Assembly (NCBI RefSeq): GCF_000253115.1
Contig: NC_014145.1
Location: 1,116,001-1,180,000, forward strand
DNA from: Thiomonas arsenitoxydans
Lineage (GTDB): Bacteria; Pseudomonadota; Gammaproteobacteria; Burkholderiales; Burkholderiaceae_C
Reading direction: 5' to 3'
DNA length: 64,000 nt
In this document: piece by piece, positions 35,810-45,097 of the stretch
Numbering within the stretch: position 1 is the stretch's first letter
Layout: the number at the start of each line of letters is the position of its first letter
The notes under the pieces: model-generated
The model's input: only the letters and a program-made list of their open reading frames with translations
Databases searched by the model: none
What the model was told of the DNA's origin: nothing
Position numbers and translations under genes: made by a program

Positions 35810-37291
35810 ATGTCGACTTTGGCGCTAGTTTGGTTCAAACGCGACCTGCGTGTGCAGGATCACGCCGCGTTGCATGCCGCCGCGCAATGCGATGCGGCGC
35901 TGGCGCTTTTTGTGATGGAGCCGGAATGGATCGCCAGCCCGGAATGCGATGCGCAGCATGTGCAGTTCGCGGCGGATTGCGTTTCCGCGCTGCAGGAGTC
36001 GCTCGCGGGTCTTGGACTCAGGCTGTTGGTGCGCGTGGGCGATGTGCCTCAGGTGTTCGAGGACATTCGCCGCGAGGTGCGTTTCACCCATCTGTTCAGC
36101 CATGAAGAAACCGGTCCAGGCTGGACCTATGCGCGCGACAAGCGGGTGGCGCATTGGTGCCGAGAGCAAGGCGTGATCTGGCAGGAATGGCCGCAAAACG
36201 GCGTGGTGCGCCGTCTGCGTGATCGTGCGGGCTGGGCGGCCCGCTGGCAAAGGCGCATGGATGCGCCGCAGCTGCCTGTGCCGCAAGCCCTGCGCGACGC
36301 ATCAAAGCCGTTGGCAGCGGGCGACTTTCCGGCCCTGCGCGATCTGCGCTTGCCCGCGGCCCGCCCCATGTCTGCTGCAGGCACGGCGGCGGCCCTGTCC
36401 ACTCTGCACAGCTTTCTGGATACGCGGGGCGCGCAGTACCGGCGCGATCTGTCCAGCCCGCTGACGGCAGAACGCGGCTGCTCGCGCCTGAGCGCGCATC
36501 TGGCCTTTGGCACGCTCTCCATGCGGCAAGTGCATCAGGCCACCGAGCAACGCATTCGCGCGTTGCAGGCTAGTGGCGAGGCGCCGGCGCGCAGCATGGC
36601 GTATCACCTGCGCGGTTTTGCCGGGCGGCTGCGCTGGCATTGCCACTTCATGCAAAAGCTCGAAGATGAACCGGGCATCGAGTTCCACAACTTTGCGCGT
36701 GCCTACGACGGTTTGCGCGAGCCCGAATTCAACCCCGCGTATTTCGAGGCCTGGTGCAGTGGCAACACCGGCTTCCCGATGGTGGACGCCTGCATGCGCT
36801 GCCTCAACGCAACCGGCTGGATCAACTTTCGTATGCGCGCCATGCTGGTGAGTTTTGCCGCCTATCACCTGTGGTTGCATTGGCGCGAGCCGGGGCTGCA
36901 TCTGGCGCGGCAGTTTCTCGATTTCGAGCCGGGCATTCATTGGAGCCAGATGCAAATGCAATCGGGCACCACGGGCATCAACACCCTGCGCGTGTATTCC
37001 CCGGCCAAGCAGCAGGCTGACCATGATCCGCAGGGCGAGTTCATCCGCCAGTGGGTGCCGGAGTGGGGGACTTCGGCTTACCCGCCGCCCATCGTCAATG
37101 AGCGCAGCGCCGTCAAGCAGGCCAAAGACCGCATCTACGCCATCCGCCAAAGCCCACAGGCGAGCGACGAGGCGCGGGCGGTGCAACAGCGGCACGGCTC
37201 GCGCAAGAGCGGCCTGCCGCCCAGCGGCTCCCGCTCGCGCAAGCCGGTTGCGCCACCCGCGCTACCGCGACAGCAGGAGTTGTTCGAATGA
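35810..37291 (+). CDS. Cryptochrome/deoxyribodipyrimidine photolyase family protein (first of three)
   Basis: 493-aa flavoprotein with the standard order: N-terminal alpha/beta antenna domain ([22 protein letters not shown]) and C-terminal FAD domain. The FAD region includes [46 protein letters not shown] and [25 protein letters not shown]. This last stretch differs from classical CPD photolyases and marks the group usually found beside DUF2256. It would use light to split UV photoproducts or act as a light sensor. The C-terminus overlaps the DUF2256 gene by 4 bases. Confidence 0.9.
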   Translation: MSTLALVWFKRDLRVQDHAALHAAAQCDAALALFVMEPEWIASPECDAQHVQFAADCVSALQESLAGLGLRLLVRVGDVPQVFEDIRREVRFTHLFSHEETGPGWTYARDKRVAHWCREQGVIWQEWPQNGVVRRLRDRAGWAARWQRRMDAPQLPVPQALRDASKPLAAGDFPALRDLRLPAARPMSAAGTAAALSTLHSFLDTRGAQYRRDLSSPLTAERGCSRLSAHLAFGTLSMRQVHQATEQRIRALQASGEAPARSMAYHLRGFAGRLRWHCHFMQKLEDEPGIEFHNFARAYDGLREPEFNPAYFEAWCSGNTGFPMVDACMRCLNATGWINFRMRAMLVSFAAYHLWLHWREPGLHLARQFLDFEPGIHWSQMQMQSGTTGINTLRVYSPAKQQADHDPQGEFIRQWVPEWGTSAYPPPIVNERSAVKQAKDRIYAIRQSPQASDEARAVQQRHGSRKSGLPPSGSRSRKPVAPPALPRQQELFE

Positions 37292-37485
37292 GCGCCGCGG
37301 CAAGCGGTCACAAGGGGAACAAGGCGGCTCTGGCCAGCAAACCCTGCGCGGTGTGCGGTCGCCCCATGAGCTGGCGTCGCGCCTGGGCGAAAAACTGGGA
37401 GGCGGTGCGCTACTGCTCGCAAGCCTGCCGCAAAAATCGGAACAAGGCCAAGAGCCAGGTTGGAGCGTTGCATGACAAGCCCTGA
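37288..37485 (+). CDS. DUF2256 zinc-ribbon protein
   Basis: 65-aa protein with [29 protein letters not shown], two Cys pairs suggesting a zinc ribbon, and a basic C-terminus. DUF2256 genes habitually sit beside photolyase/cryptochrome genes, as here, but the function is unknown. It overlaps the preceding photolyase by 4 bases and the next one by 14. Confidence 0.9.
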   Translation: MSAAASGHKGNKAALASKPCAVCGRPMSWRRAWAKNWEAVRYCSQACRKNRNKAKSQVGALHDKP

Positions 37486-39031
37486 TCCTGCGAGGCCACT
37501 GCGCCATTTGGTGCTGGTGCTGGGTGATCAGCTCGACCCGCAGGCCAGCGCGTTTGACGGGTTCGACCCCGTGCAAGATGCGGTGTGGATGGCCGAAGTG
37601 GCGCAAGAGTCCACCCATGTCTGGTCGTCCAAGCCGCGCATCGCCTTGTTTCTGGCGGCGATGCGCCACTTCGCGGCAGACTTGCGTGCTGCTGGCCTCA
37701 CAGTGCATTACACCGAGCTTGACGACGCCGCTAACGCGGGCAGTTTGGCTGCCGAGCTGCAGCGCGCTGTGCAGCGCCTGCGCCCTACTCAGTTGGTCAT
37801 GACCCAGCCCGGCGACTGGCGGGTGATGCAGTCGATCAAGGCTGCCGCTGCTGCGCTCGGCGTGCCGCTGGAAGTGCGCGAAGACCGGCACTTCTACGCT
37901 TCGCCCACCGACTTTGCCGCGCACGCCCGAGGTCGCAAGCAGTTGCGCATGGAGTTTTTCTACCGCGCCATGCGTCAGCGACACGATGTGTTGATGGAGG
38001 GTGATCAGCCCGCTGGCGGGCAGTGGAATTTCGATGCCGACAACCGCGAGGCGTTTCCCAAGTCCGGCCCCGGCCATGTGCCCAGCCCGGCGCAGTTTGC
38101 GCCAGACGCCATCACGCGCGAGGTCATCGCTTTGGTGAATCAGCGCTTCGCCAGCCATCCGGGCATGCTGGCCGATTTCGCCTGGCCGGTGACGCGGTCG
38201 CAGGCCTTGCAGGCGCTGGAGCGCTTCATGCGCGAGCGCCTGCCGCAGTTCGGCCAGTGGCAAGACGCACTCTGGCCCAACGAGCCCTGGCTCTGGCATG
38301 CCCACCTTTCTGCCGCGCTCAACCTCAAGCTCCTGAACCCGCGTGAAGTGGTCGAGGCGGCGCAGACCGCTTGGCGCCAGGGGCAAGCGCCGCTGCACAG
38401 CGCCGAAGGCTTCATCCGCCAGATTCTGGGCTGGCGCGAATATGTGCGCGGCATTTACTGGACGCAGATGCCCGGCTACGCCGAGCGCAACGCGCTGGGC
38501 GTGCAGGCGCCGTTGCCCGCCTGGTTCTGGAGCGGGCAGACCGACATGGCCTGCCTGCGCGACGCCCTGGCGCAAACCCTGCGCTACGGCTATGCCCATC
38601 ACATCCAGCGGCTGATGGTCATCGGCCTGTATGCCTTGCTGCACGGGGTGCAGCCGCAGCAGGTGCACCAGTGGTTTTTGGCCGTGTATGTCGATGCGGT
38701 GGAGTGGGTGGAACTGCCCAACACCCTGGGGATGAGCCAGGCGGCGGACGACGGCCTGATGGCCAGCAAGCCCTATATCGCCAGCGGCAAATACATTCAG
38801 CGCATGAGCGGAGGCAGCCTGTGCGCGGCCTGCCGGTTTGACCCGGCGCAGCGTGTGGGTGCGAAGGCTTGCCCCTACACCACGCTGTATTGGGACTTTT
38901 TGCTGCGGCACGAGGCGCGCCTTGCGGCCAATCCGCGCACGGTGATGCAGGTGCGCAATCTGGCGCGGTTGTCGGCCGACGAGCGCGCACGCATCCAGGC
39001 GCAAGCCCAGTCCATCCGGGACGCGGCATGA
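37472..39031 (+). CDS. FeS-BCP-type prokaryotic (6-4) photolyase / cryptochrome-like protein
   Basis: 519-aa protein of the photolyase-related (DPRP) family, typified by Agrobacterium PhrB and Rhodobacter CryB. LVLVLGDQLDPQASAFDGFDP opens the N-terminal domain. Four cysteines, C361, C451, C454 and C467, have almost the same spacing as the 4Fe-4S ligands of PhrB (350, 438, 441, 454), so an iron-sulfur cluster is expected. PhrB repairs (6-4) photoproducts with FAD and a ribolumazine antenna. The ATG at 37472 follows GGAG by 7 bases; it lies inside the DUF2256 gene. Confidence 0.92.
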   Translation: MTSPDPARPLRHLVLVLGDQLDPQASAFDGFDPVQDAVWMAEVAQESTHVWSSKPRIALFLAAMRHFAADLRAAGLTVHYTELDDAANAGSLAAELQRAVQRLRPTQLVMTQPGDWRVMQSIKAAAAALGVPLEVREDRHFYASPTDFAAHARGRKQLRMEFFYRAMRQRHDVLMEGDQPAGGQWNFDADNREAFPKSGPGHVPSPAQFAPDAITREVIALVNQRFASHPGMLADFAWPVTRSQALQALERFMRERLPQFGQWQDALWPNEPWLWHAHLSAALNLKLLNPREVVEAAQTAWRQGQAPLHSAEGFIRQILGWREYVRGIYWTQMPGYAERNALGVQAPLPAWFWSGQTDMACLRDALAQTLRYGYAHHIQRLMVIGLYALLHGVQPQQVHQWFLAVYVDAVEWVELPNTLGMSQAADDGLMASKPYIASGKYIQRMSGGSLCAACRFDPAQRVGAKACPYTTLYWDFLLRHEARLAANPRTVMQVRNLARLSADERARIQAQAQSIRDAA

Positions 39032-40218
39032 CTCTGGCAACCGAACCAGCGACGCTTTTCGAGCCGACCCTTGCGGCAGCGCAGCGCCGCCTCGCTGCGG
39101 TGCGTCCTGCAGACTACGCCCGCAGCCGCAACCATCTGCAAGGGCACGTCACCCGGCTCTCACCGTATTTGACGCATGGCTTTCTCGGTCTGCGCGACGT
39201 GGTGCAGCACCTGTCGATGCGCCACGGCCTCGGGCTTCAGGACAAGCTGTTGCAGGAACTCGGTTGGCGCGCTTTTTTTCAGCAGGTCTGGCGCCACGAG
39301 GGCAGCGGCATTTTGCAATCGCAGCACCTCGGCCCGCTGCCAGACCGTGCTTACGCCCCCGCCTTGCCCGCGGATCTGTGCGAAGGCCGCACCGGCGTGC
39401 CGGTGATCGACCAAGCGGTGCGCACTCTCTATGCCACGGGCTATCTGCACAACCACGCGCGCATGTGGCTGGCTTCCTACACCGTGCATTTGCGCAAGGT
39501 GCACTGGCGCGCCGGGGCCGACTGGATGGTTGCACACCTGCTCGATGGCGATCTCGCCAGCAACCACCTGTCTTGGCAATGGGTGGCGGGCACGGGCAGC
39601 TCCAAGCCCTATTTGTTCAATGCCGACAACGTGGCGAAGTACGCGCCTGCCGCCTGGCATAGCCCGGGCACCGTGATCGATGCGTCTTACGAAAGGCTGG
39701 ATGCGCTTGCGCGTCAGCCACGAGACCTCGGCCCTGAACCCGGCGAGTTTGTCGGCGTGGCAGAGCCCGCTTTGTTCTCCGAGCCGCCCGATGGCGGGTT
39801 TTCGCAAGCGGATGCGCGGGCCGTGGCCGCACAGGATGTCTGGCTGGTTCACCCCTGGGCGCTGGGGCCGGTTCCAGAAGGCAGGCTGCCAGTCGCGGTT
39901 TGCGATGCCGATTGGCACGCGCGCTGGCCCTGGTCTGCCGCGCGTTGGCAGTTTGTGGCCGCGCGCATGCAGGCGCTTGCGCCCGTGCGATGGTTTGGGA
40001 CGACGGCCTCTTTGCTGGAGGCGCTCAAGGCGGCGCGCTCGGTGCAAGGCTGGCATAACCCGCATCTTTCCGCAGCCTGGAGCGATTTTGCTCTGGCCAC
40101 GCCGCCGCCGGCTTTTTCCGAGCCGACGCAGCGTTGCCGTTCGTTTTCTGCGTATTGGTCGCGCGTGCAAATCCTTTCGGCGTCATCGTCTATTCAAGGA
40201 GACCTGTTTCATGAGTGA
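39028..40218 (+). CDS. Photolyase FAD-domain protein lacking the N-terminal antenna domain (third of three)
   Basis: 396-aa protein that begins almost directly with the helical FAD domain (residues about 10-225). Visible pieces are SRNHLQGHVTRLSPYLTHGFL, KLLQELGWRAFFQQVW, GVPVIDQAVRTLYATGYLHNHARMWLAS and DGDLASNHLSWQWVAGTG. No alpha/beta domain precedes it. Instead residues about 268-340 (DVWLVHPWALG, LPVAVCDADWH, WSAARWQFVAARMQAL, TTASLLEALK) read like a shortened antenna-type alpha/beta domain placed at the C-terminus. Start overlaps the previous stop (ATGA); the end overlaps the SDR gene by 8 bases. Repair, sensing or another redox role is open. Confidence 0.85.
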   Translation: MTLATEPATLFEPTLAAAQRRLAAVRPADYARSRNHLQGHVTRLSPYLTHGFLGLRDVVQHLSMRHGLGLQDKLLQELGWRAFFQQVWRHEGSGILQSQHLGPLPDRAYAPALPADLCEGRTGVPVIDQAVRTLYATGYLHNHARMWLASYTVHLRKVHWRAGADWMVAHLLDGDLASNHLSWQWVAGTGSSKPYLFNADNVAKYAPAAWHSPGTVIDASYERLDALARQPRDLGPEPGEFVGVAEPALFSEPPDGGFSQADARAVAAQDVWLVHPWALGPVPEGRLPVAVCDADWHARWPWSAARWQFVAARMQALAPVRWFGTTASLLEALKAARSVQGWHNPHLSAAWSDFALATPPPAFSEPTQRCRSFSAYWSRVQILSASSSIQGDLFHE

Positions 40219-40954
40219 GCAACCCATTGTTTTGATTACCGGTGCGCGCGGCGGCATGGGCCGGGCGCTGAGTGCGCAGTTGCATGCGCAGGGCTGGCGT
40301 GTCGCCGCCGTTGGGCGCGACGCGACAGCGCTGGCCGATGTGCCGTCCAGCGTGCGCATTGCCGCGGATGTCACCACGCCCGAGGGCGCGGCGCAGGCCA
40401 TCGCGCAGTGCGCGGAGCAACTGGGCCAGACGCCGTCGCATCTGGCGCATTGCGTGGGCAGCACCCTGATTGCGCCGTTGCACCGCACCAGCGCCCAGCA
40501 ATGGCGCGAGGTGCTGCGCGTCAACCTCGATAGCGCCCTTTGCGTGCTCGGCGCGTGGATCGAGGCGCGCCGCGCAGCGCAGCAACCGGGCGCGGCGGTG
40601 CTGGTGAGTTCGGTCGTTGCGCAGATCGGCGTGGCCAACCACGAAGCCATTGCCGCGGCCAAAGCGGGCGTGGAAGGACTGGTGCGCAGCGCGGCGGCGA
40701 CCTACGCACCGATCGGTCTGCGGGTCAACGCCGTGGCGCCCGGCATGACCGATACGCCTTTGACCGCGGGCATGCTCAAAGTAGCCGCCATGCGAGAGGG
40801 CGCGGGCAAGCAATATCCGCTGGGCGGGGTGCAGACGGCCGAGCAAATCGCCGAAGTCATGGCGTTTGTGCTGTCAGAGTCCGCCAGCCGCATCACCGGC
40901 CAGTGCATCGCGGTGGATGGGGGCTTTACCACCATCAGGCCACTGGTGAAGTAG
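40211..40954 (+). CDS. SDR-family protein lacking the catalytic tyrosine
   Basis: 247-aa Rossmann-fold short-chain dehydrogenase/reductase homologue. The nucleotide-binding motif TGARGGMG (10-17), the structural Asn105, Ser133/134 and Lys151 are present, but the YxxxK motif reads I147-A-A-A-K151. The C-terminus GQCIAVDGGFTTIRP is standard. Catalysis by the usual mechanism is unlikely; a binding or altered redox role is inferred. Related SDR genes occur in photolyase/light-stress clusters of other proteobacteria. It is translationally coupled to the photolyase gene before it. Confidence 0.85.
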   Translation: MSEQPIVLITGARGGMGRALSAQLHAQGWRVAAVGRDATALADVPSSVRIAADVTTPEGAAQAIAQCAEQLGQTPSHLAHCVGSTLIAPLHRTSAQQWREVLRVNLDSALCVLGAWIEARRAAQQPGAAVLVSSVVAQIGVANHEAIAAAKAGVEGLVRSAAATYAPIGLRVNAVAPGMTDTPLTAGMLKVAAMREGAGKQYPLGGVQTAEQIAEVMAFVLSESASRITGQCIAVDGGFTTIRPLVK

Positions 40955-40978
40955 CGTACTTTTCAGGGCTCGCGCAAT

Positions 40979-43141
40979 TCAGGGGGAATTCTCAGAGGTT
41001 CTGTTTTTCGGTTTGGCCGCGTACATGGCTTTGTCGGCCAGTCGCATCAGGGTGTCGGCGTCCTGCGCGTCGAGCGGGTAAGCGGAGATGCCGATGCTCA
41101 TGTCGATGGGTAGTTGCACATTCGGCGCAATGTCGAACGGGGCAGCTACGGCTTGTCGCAGGCGCTGCACGCTGTTGGCATAGCCGGTCTGGACTTCGAG
41201 CGGGTTGAGGTCTTCCATCACCACGACGAATTCGTCTCCGCCTAGTCGCACCAGGAAATCGGTCTGGCGCTGCACGGCCTGCAGGCGGCGGGTGAGTTCG
41301 CGCAGCACCCGGTCGCCCGCGCTGTGGCCCCAGGTGTCGTTGATCAGCTTGAAGCCGTCGAGATCGATCATGCCCACGGCGAACAGGCTGCCTTGTCGAC
41401 GCGCGCGGGCGATGACTTCGGGCAGGTATTGCTCCAGGGCATAGCGATTGGGCAGGCCGGTGAGGGTGTCGTGCCGCGCGCGATGAGCTTCGACGCGCTG
41501 CAGATGGCTCAGGCGCTCTTTCACGTCGAGTTCATCGAGCCCATAGCCCAGCAGGGCCGCGACCTGCTCGCACAGGGCGATGGTCTGCTCGTCGAAGGCC
41601 TGCGCCTGTGGCGAGGTGAACACCAGCACCCCCCACAGCGCGCCACCGCGCCATACGGGGGTGGCCAGGGCGGCGTGCCAGCGATAGCGCGACAGTGTGG
41701 AGTTCCAGGGCTGCATGTCCGGGTCGCGGAGCAGGTCATTGCAAACCTGCAGAGTCTGGGTATCCCAGACGCGCAGCACCAGGGGCACGCGGTTGGCGTC
41801 GTTCAGATGCACGCGAAAGTGATCGAGCTGCAGGGCGCCTTCGCCTGCGCGCGCCAGCACGCGGAAGGCGCCGCTGTCGTCCGGCCGCGCCAGCCAGGCG
41901 GCATGGAACTGGGTGTCGGTGGCGAGGGTGTCGCAGGTGCGCTGCAGCATCTCTTCTGCGCTGCGCGACTGCAGCACCACTTCGCCTTCGCTGATCAGGG
42001 CGCGGTAGAGGTTTTGCAGCCGGTCGATGCGCTCGCGCTGGCTGATGGCTTGCAGCCCGCGATCCACGCTGGCGGCGAGGTTGAGCAGCCAGTCGCGCAG
42101 GCTGTCGTCCATTTCGCAAGGGAGCCGCTCAGCCGCGTTGGCGCAGACCACGCGCAGCAGGGCGCACACCTGCCCTTGCGCATGCAGCGGGATGCAGGCG
42201 TCCAGCGTGCGGCCATCGCCCTGGAACTGCGGGCGATTCTGGCCCCAGGCGGTGTCGAGCAGCGAGGTGTCCAGCACGTCCATCGGTACCGGGCCGGAGT
42301 TCGAGCCGGACTGCGCGGCGATCTCGAAACCTCCTGTGATGGGGTCGCGCTGCACGATGCTTAGCGGCGCTTGGCCGTCCAGCGCTGCGTAGGTGCGGCA
42401 GATCGCGGCATAGAGCGCTGCGGCATTGGGCGCACTGGTGCCACGCTGGTTGGCTTCGGCCAGCAGGGCGTTGAGCTGGGCTTGCCGCGCGGTGCGTGCG
42501 CGCGCGGTTTCGGCCCGCGTGCGCCAATCGAGCAGTTGCAGGAACTGGAGCTGCCCGCGGCGTATCGCCACGCCGAGGTAGAGCAGATAGATGCAAACCA
42601 TGGCCGCCATCGCCGTGGACAAAGAGGTCTGCACCCCCATCAGGCGCAGTGCCAGCGGCATGATGACCGAGACGACGAACAGCCCGGAAGCCCAGGCGTC
42701 GAACGCCAGACCCGCCACCGCAGCTCCGCTCACCCCAGCCAAGAAGAAGGCGACGAACGACTGCTCGATGGGGGTTGCGGGAAAGAGGGCGGCAGGAATC
42801 GCGCCCCAACTCATCCCCGTGGCCAAGGACGCGGCCCGCAGCACGCGTAGCCGCAGCGAACGCTGCACCGGGCGAAGGTTTTCCGCCGACGCCCCGCGCC
42901 AGATCAGCCAGACCAACAGCCGAATCGCCTGTAGGCCGATCATCACGCCACCCCAGACCGCATAAAAGCCGGCGGGTGCGCCGCCGTGCAGAAGCGCCAT
43001 GGCGATGAGCGCCACGGAGGCGTTGGTCACGGCAGAGACCGGCACCGTGGCGAGCAACAGCCGCACGCGTGCCGCGGCAATGGCTTGCGGTGCGGTCGTG
43101 ATCTGGGCTTCGTGCGGCATGGGGGCGGGGTCAGTGCGCAT
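40979..43141 (-). CDS. Membrane GAF-GGDEF diguanylate cyclase
   Basis: 720-aa c-di-GMP synthase candidate. The N-terminal third has about 6 hydrophobic segments. It is followed by two regions that look like GAF domains (about residues 230-390 and 410-560; WLARPDDSGAFRVLARAG and AALATPVWRGGALWGVLVFTSPQA belong to the second). GGDEF is intact at 634-638 (RLGGDEFVVV) and there is no EAL domain. Alternative start at 43120. It lies 102 bases downstream of a second cyclase gene on the same strand. Confidence 0.88.
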   Translation of the reverse strand: MRTDPAPMPHEAQITTAPQAIAAARVRLLLATVPVSAVTNASVALIAMALLHGGAPAGFYAVWGGVMIGLQAIRLLVWLIWRGASAENLRPVQRSLRLRVLRAASLATGMSWGAIPAALFPATPIEQSFVAFFLAGVSGAAVAGLAFDAWASGLFVVSVIMPLALRLMGVQTSLSTAMAAMVCIYLLYLGVAIRRGQLQFLQLLDWRTRAETARARTARQAQLNALLAEANQRGTSAPNAAALYAAICRTYAALDGQAPLSIVQRDPITGGFEIAAQSGSNSGPVPMDVLDTSLLDTAWGQNRPQFQGDGRTLDACIPLHAQGQVCALLRVVCANAAERLPCEMDDSLRDWLLNLAASVDRGLQAISQRERIDRLQNLYRALISEGEVVLQSRSAEEMLQRTCDTLATDTQFHAAWLARPDDSGAFRVLARAGEGALQLDHFRVHLNDANRVPLVLRVWDTQTLQVCNDLLRDPDMQPWNSTLSRYRWHAALATPVWRGGALWGVLVFTSPQAQAFDEQTIALCEQVAALLGYGLDELDVKERLSHLQRVEAHRARHDTLTGLPNRYALEQYLPEVIARARRQGSLFAVGMIDLDGFKLINDTWGHSAGDRVLRELTRRLQAVQRQTDFLVRLGGDEFVVVMEDLNPLEVQTGYANSVQRLRQAVAAPFDIAPNVQLPIDMSIGISAYPLDAQDADTLMRLADKAMYAAKPKNRTSENSP

Positions 43142-43243
43142 CAATGCCAAGAAATGTAAACGGACATCCCCCTCAATTGAAGGGGCGAAGGCGACCTGCA
43201 CCGGGCGAATTGCCAACTATTGCCGCCGTAGGTGGCCTTTGAT

Positions 43244-44350
43244 TCAGGCGGGGCGAACCTGCGCTGCAGCGTAAGGAGCAGTCGGGTGACTCGCTACTTG
43301 GTTGCGCCCTTGGTGCTTGGCCGAGTAAAGCGCAGCGTCGGCGGCTTGCATCCAGGCTTGCAGGTTGCTGAATGCCGGGGCGGCAGCGGCTACGCCGATA
43401 CTGCTGCTCAGCCGCACATTTGGGTGATGCGGCAGCCGCAGCGTCAGCAACTCGGTGCGGATGCGCTCGGCGATGCCCAGCGCGTCGGGCTGGCCGGTGT
43501 TCTGGCACAGCACCGCAAACTCGTCGCCGCCGTAGCGACCGGCACAGTCTTCTTCGCAGATGCAGTCGCGGATGAGTTGGCCGACTGCGCGGATGGCGTC
43601 GTCTCCGGCCGTGTGGCCGTAGGTATCGTTCACCTGCTTGAAGTGATCCACATCGATCATCAGCAGACAGGCCGGTTGCCCCACGGCCTGAAAAAGCTGC
43701 AGCGCGGCGTCGGCCTGCTGCTGCCAGTGGTCGCGGGCGAACAGCCCGGTTTGCGCATCGGTGCGGCGCAGTTGTTCCAGCAGCTTGTTCTGCCGCGACA
43801 CGGTGCGGATGAGCCGGTAGCTGCCGATGCTGCTCGACAGGGTGTGCACCACCAGCAGCGGCAAGGTGCAGGCAACGATCAGCAGCGAGCTTTCCAGCTG
43901 CACCGGCGGGCGCAGAATCAACGCGGTAAGCACCGCGGCGCCAAACAGCCCCGGCAGCGAGATCAGCCACAGGCGGCGCATGCCGCTGCTGAGTTTGTCG
44001 AAGGTGGTGACGGTGACCAGCACCACGCTGGGCAGCAGGTTGAAATGCATCAACGCCACCCACATGCCGGCGATGGCCGAGTCGATCAGCAGGTTGTGTT
44101 TTTCAGCGCGGTAGCTGTTGGCGCTCATCCGCGCGCACAGCAGGGCGATCTGTGGCCACAGCAGGCAGCTTGCGATCATCAGCGCCCAGCGCCACGGGTG
44201 CGCGTGCTGTTCGATCAGCACCCCGGCTATCGCCAGCCCGCCCAGCCCCATGCCGACCACGCGCAGCGGGTAGATGCGGCGATAGGTGCTCTGTTTGAAG
44301 GCGTCTTGTCGGGAGGTGGAGTAGGGCATGGCGGCAACACGCGACAACAT
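43244..44350 (-). CDS. MASE2-GGDEF diguanylate cyclase
   Basis: 368-aa protein with the MASE2 membrane sensor (RRIYPLRVVGMGLGGLAIAGVLIEQ and following helices) and a GGDEF domain (GGDEF at 274-278), like E. coli DgcC/AdrA. An ATG seven codons downstream (44329) is an equally good start. It begins only 21 bases after the livF-type gene of the second ABC operon, so it is probably its last or next-to-last gene. Confidence 0.9.
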   Translation of the reverse strand: MLSRVAAMPYSTSRQDAFKQSTYRRIYPLRVVGMGLGGLAIAGVLIEQHAHPWRWALMIASCLLWPQIALLCARMSANSYRAEKHNLLIDSAIAGMWVALMHFNLLPSVVLVTVTTFDKLSSGMRRLWLISLPGLFGAAVLTALILRPPVQLESSLLIVACTLPLLVVHTLSSSIGSYRLIRTVSRQNKLLEQLRRTDAQTGLFARDHWQQQADAALQLFQAVGQPACLLMIDVDHFKQVNDTYGHTAGDDAIRAVGQLIRDCICEEDCAGRYGGDEFAVLCQNTGQPDALGIAERIRTELLTLRLPHHPNVRLSSSIGVAAAAPAFSNLQAWMQAADAALYSAKHQGRNQVASHPTAPYAAAQVRPA

Positions 44351-44371
44351 GCCGCATCGTTGCCGCCGAGT

Positions 44372-45097
44372 TTACAGCCCGAAGTAAGTCTCGCGAACCG
44401 CGTCGCTGGCTTCGAGTTCGGCCCGCGTGCCCGAGAGACGCACCTTGCCGTGATCGATCAGATAGCCGCGGTCGGCCAGCTCCAGAAAGGCCACGTTCTG
44501 CTCGGCGATGAGCAGGGCGGTGCCCGCGCCGATGCTGGTCTTGAGCACTTCGATGACCTGCTTGACGAACACCGGTGCCAGGCCCGAGGACGGCTCGTCC
44601 ATCAGCAGCAGCTTGGGCTCGGAGATCAGCACCTTGGCGATGCCCAGCATCTTGCGCTGCCCGCCCGACAGCGTGCCCGCCGCGTCGCGTCGCTTGGCGG
44701 CGAGATCGGGGAACAGCGCGAACAACTGCTCCTTGCGTTTGCGAATCTGCGCATCGCTCAGAAAGTAGCCGCCCAGGGCGATGTTCTCGTCGATCGACAG
44801 GGTGGGAAACACCCCGAGTTCCGACATATAGGCCATGCCGCGGCGAATGCGCTGATCGGGTGCGAGACGGTCGATGCGTTCGCCCTCAAAGGCAATCTCG
44901 CCCCGCCAGCACGGCAGCAGCCCGATGAGGGTGCGCAGCAAGGTGGACTTGCCCGCGCTATTGGCGCCGAGCAGCAGCACCGTCTCGCCGGACATCACCT
45001 CCAGATCGACGCCCCAGAGCACTTGCAGCGCGCCATAGCCGGTCTGCACATCGCGTAGCGAGAGCAGGGCGGCGGCGTTCATCTCTGCTGCGCTCAT
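44372..45097 (-). CDS. livF: HAAT-family ABC transporter ATPase, LivF type (second system)
   Basis: 241-aa ATPase. Walker A is GANSAGKST (Lys kept, but the usual Gly is Ser), the signature LSGGQ and Walker B LLLMDEP are intact, and the H-loop is Gln (AEQN) as usual in LivF. It overlaps the livG stop by 4 bases. In contrast to the first system no catalytic lysine is lost. Confidence 0.93.
   Translation of the reverse strand: MSAAEMNAAALLSLRDVQTGYGALQVLWGVDLEVMSGETVLLLGANSAGKSTLLRTLIGLLPCWRGEIAFEGERIDRLAPDQRIRRGMAYMSELGVFPTLSIDENIALGGYFLSDAQIRKRKEQLFALFPDLAAKRRDAAGTLSGGQRKMLGIAKVLISEPKLLLMDEPSSGLAPVFVKQVIEVLKTSIGAGTALLIAEQNVAFLELADRGYLIDHGKVRLSGTRAELEASDAVRETYFGL

Noticed and set aside
43232..45058. 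608-codon plus-strand open frame over the MASE2-GGDEF and livF genes
   Set aside because: Antisense shadow in a third-position GC-rich region; both minus-strand genes are well supported.
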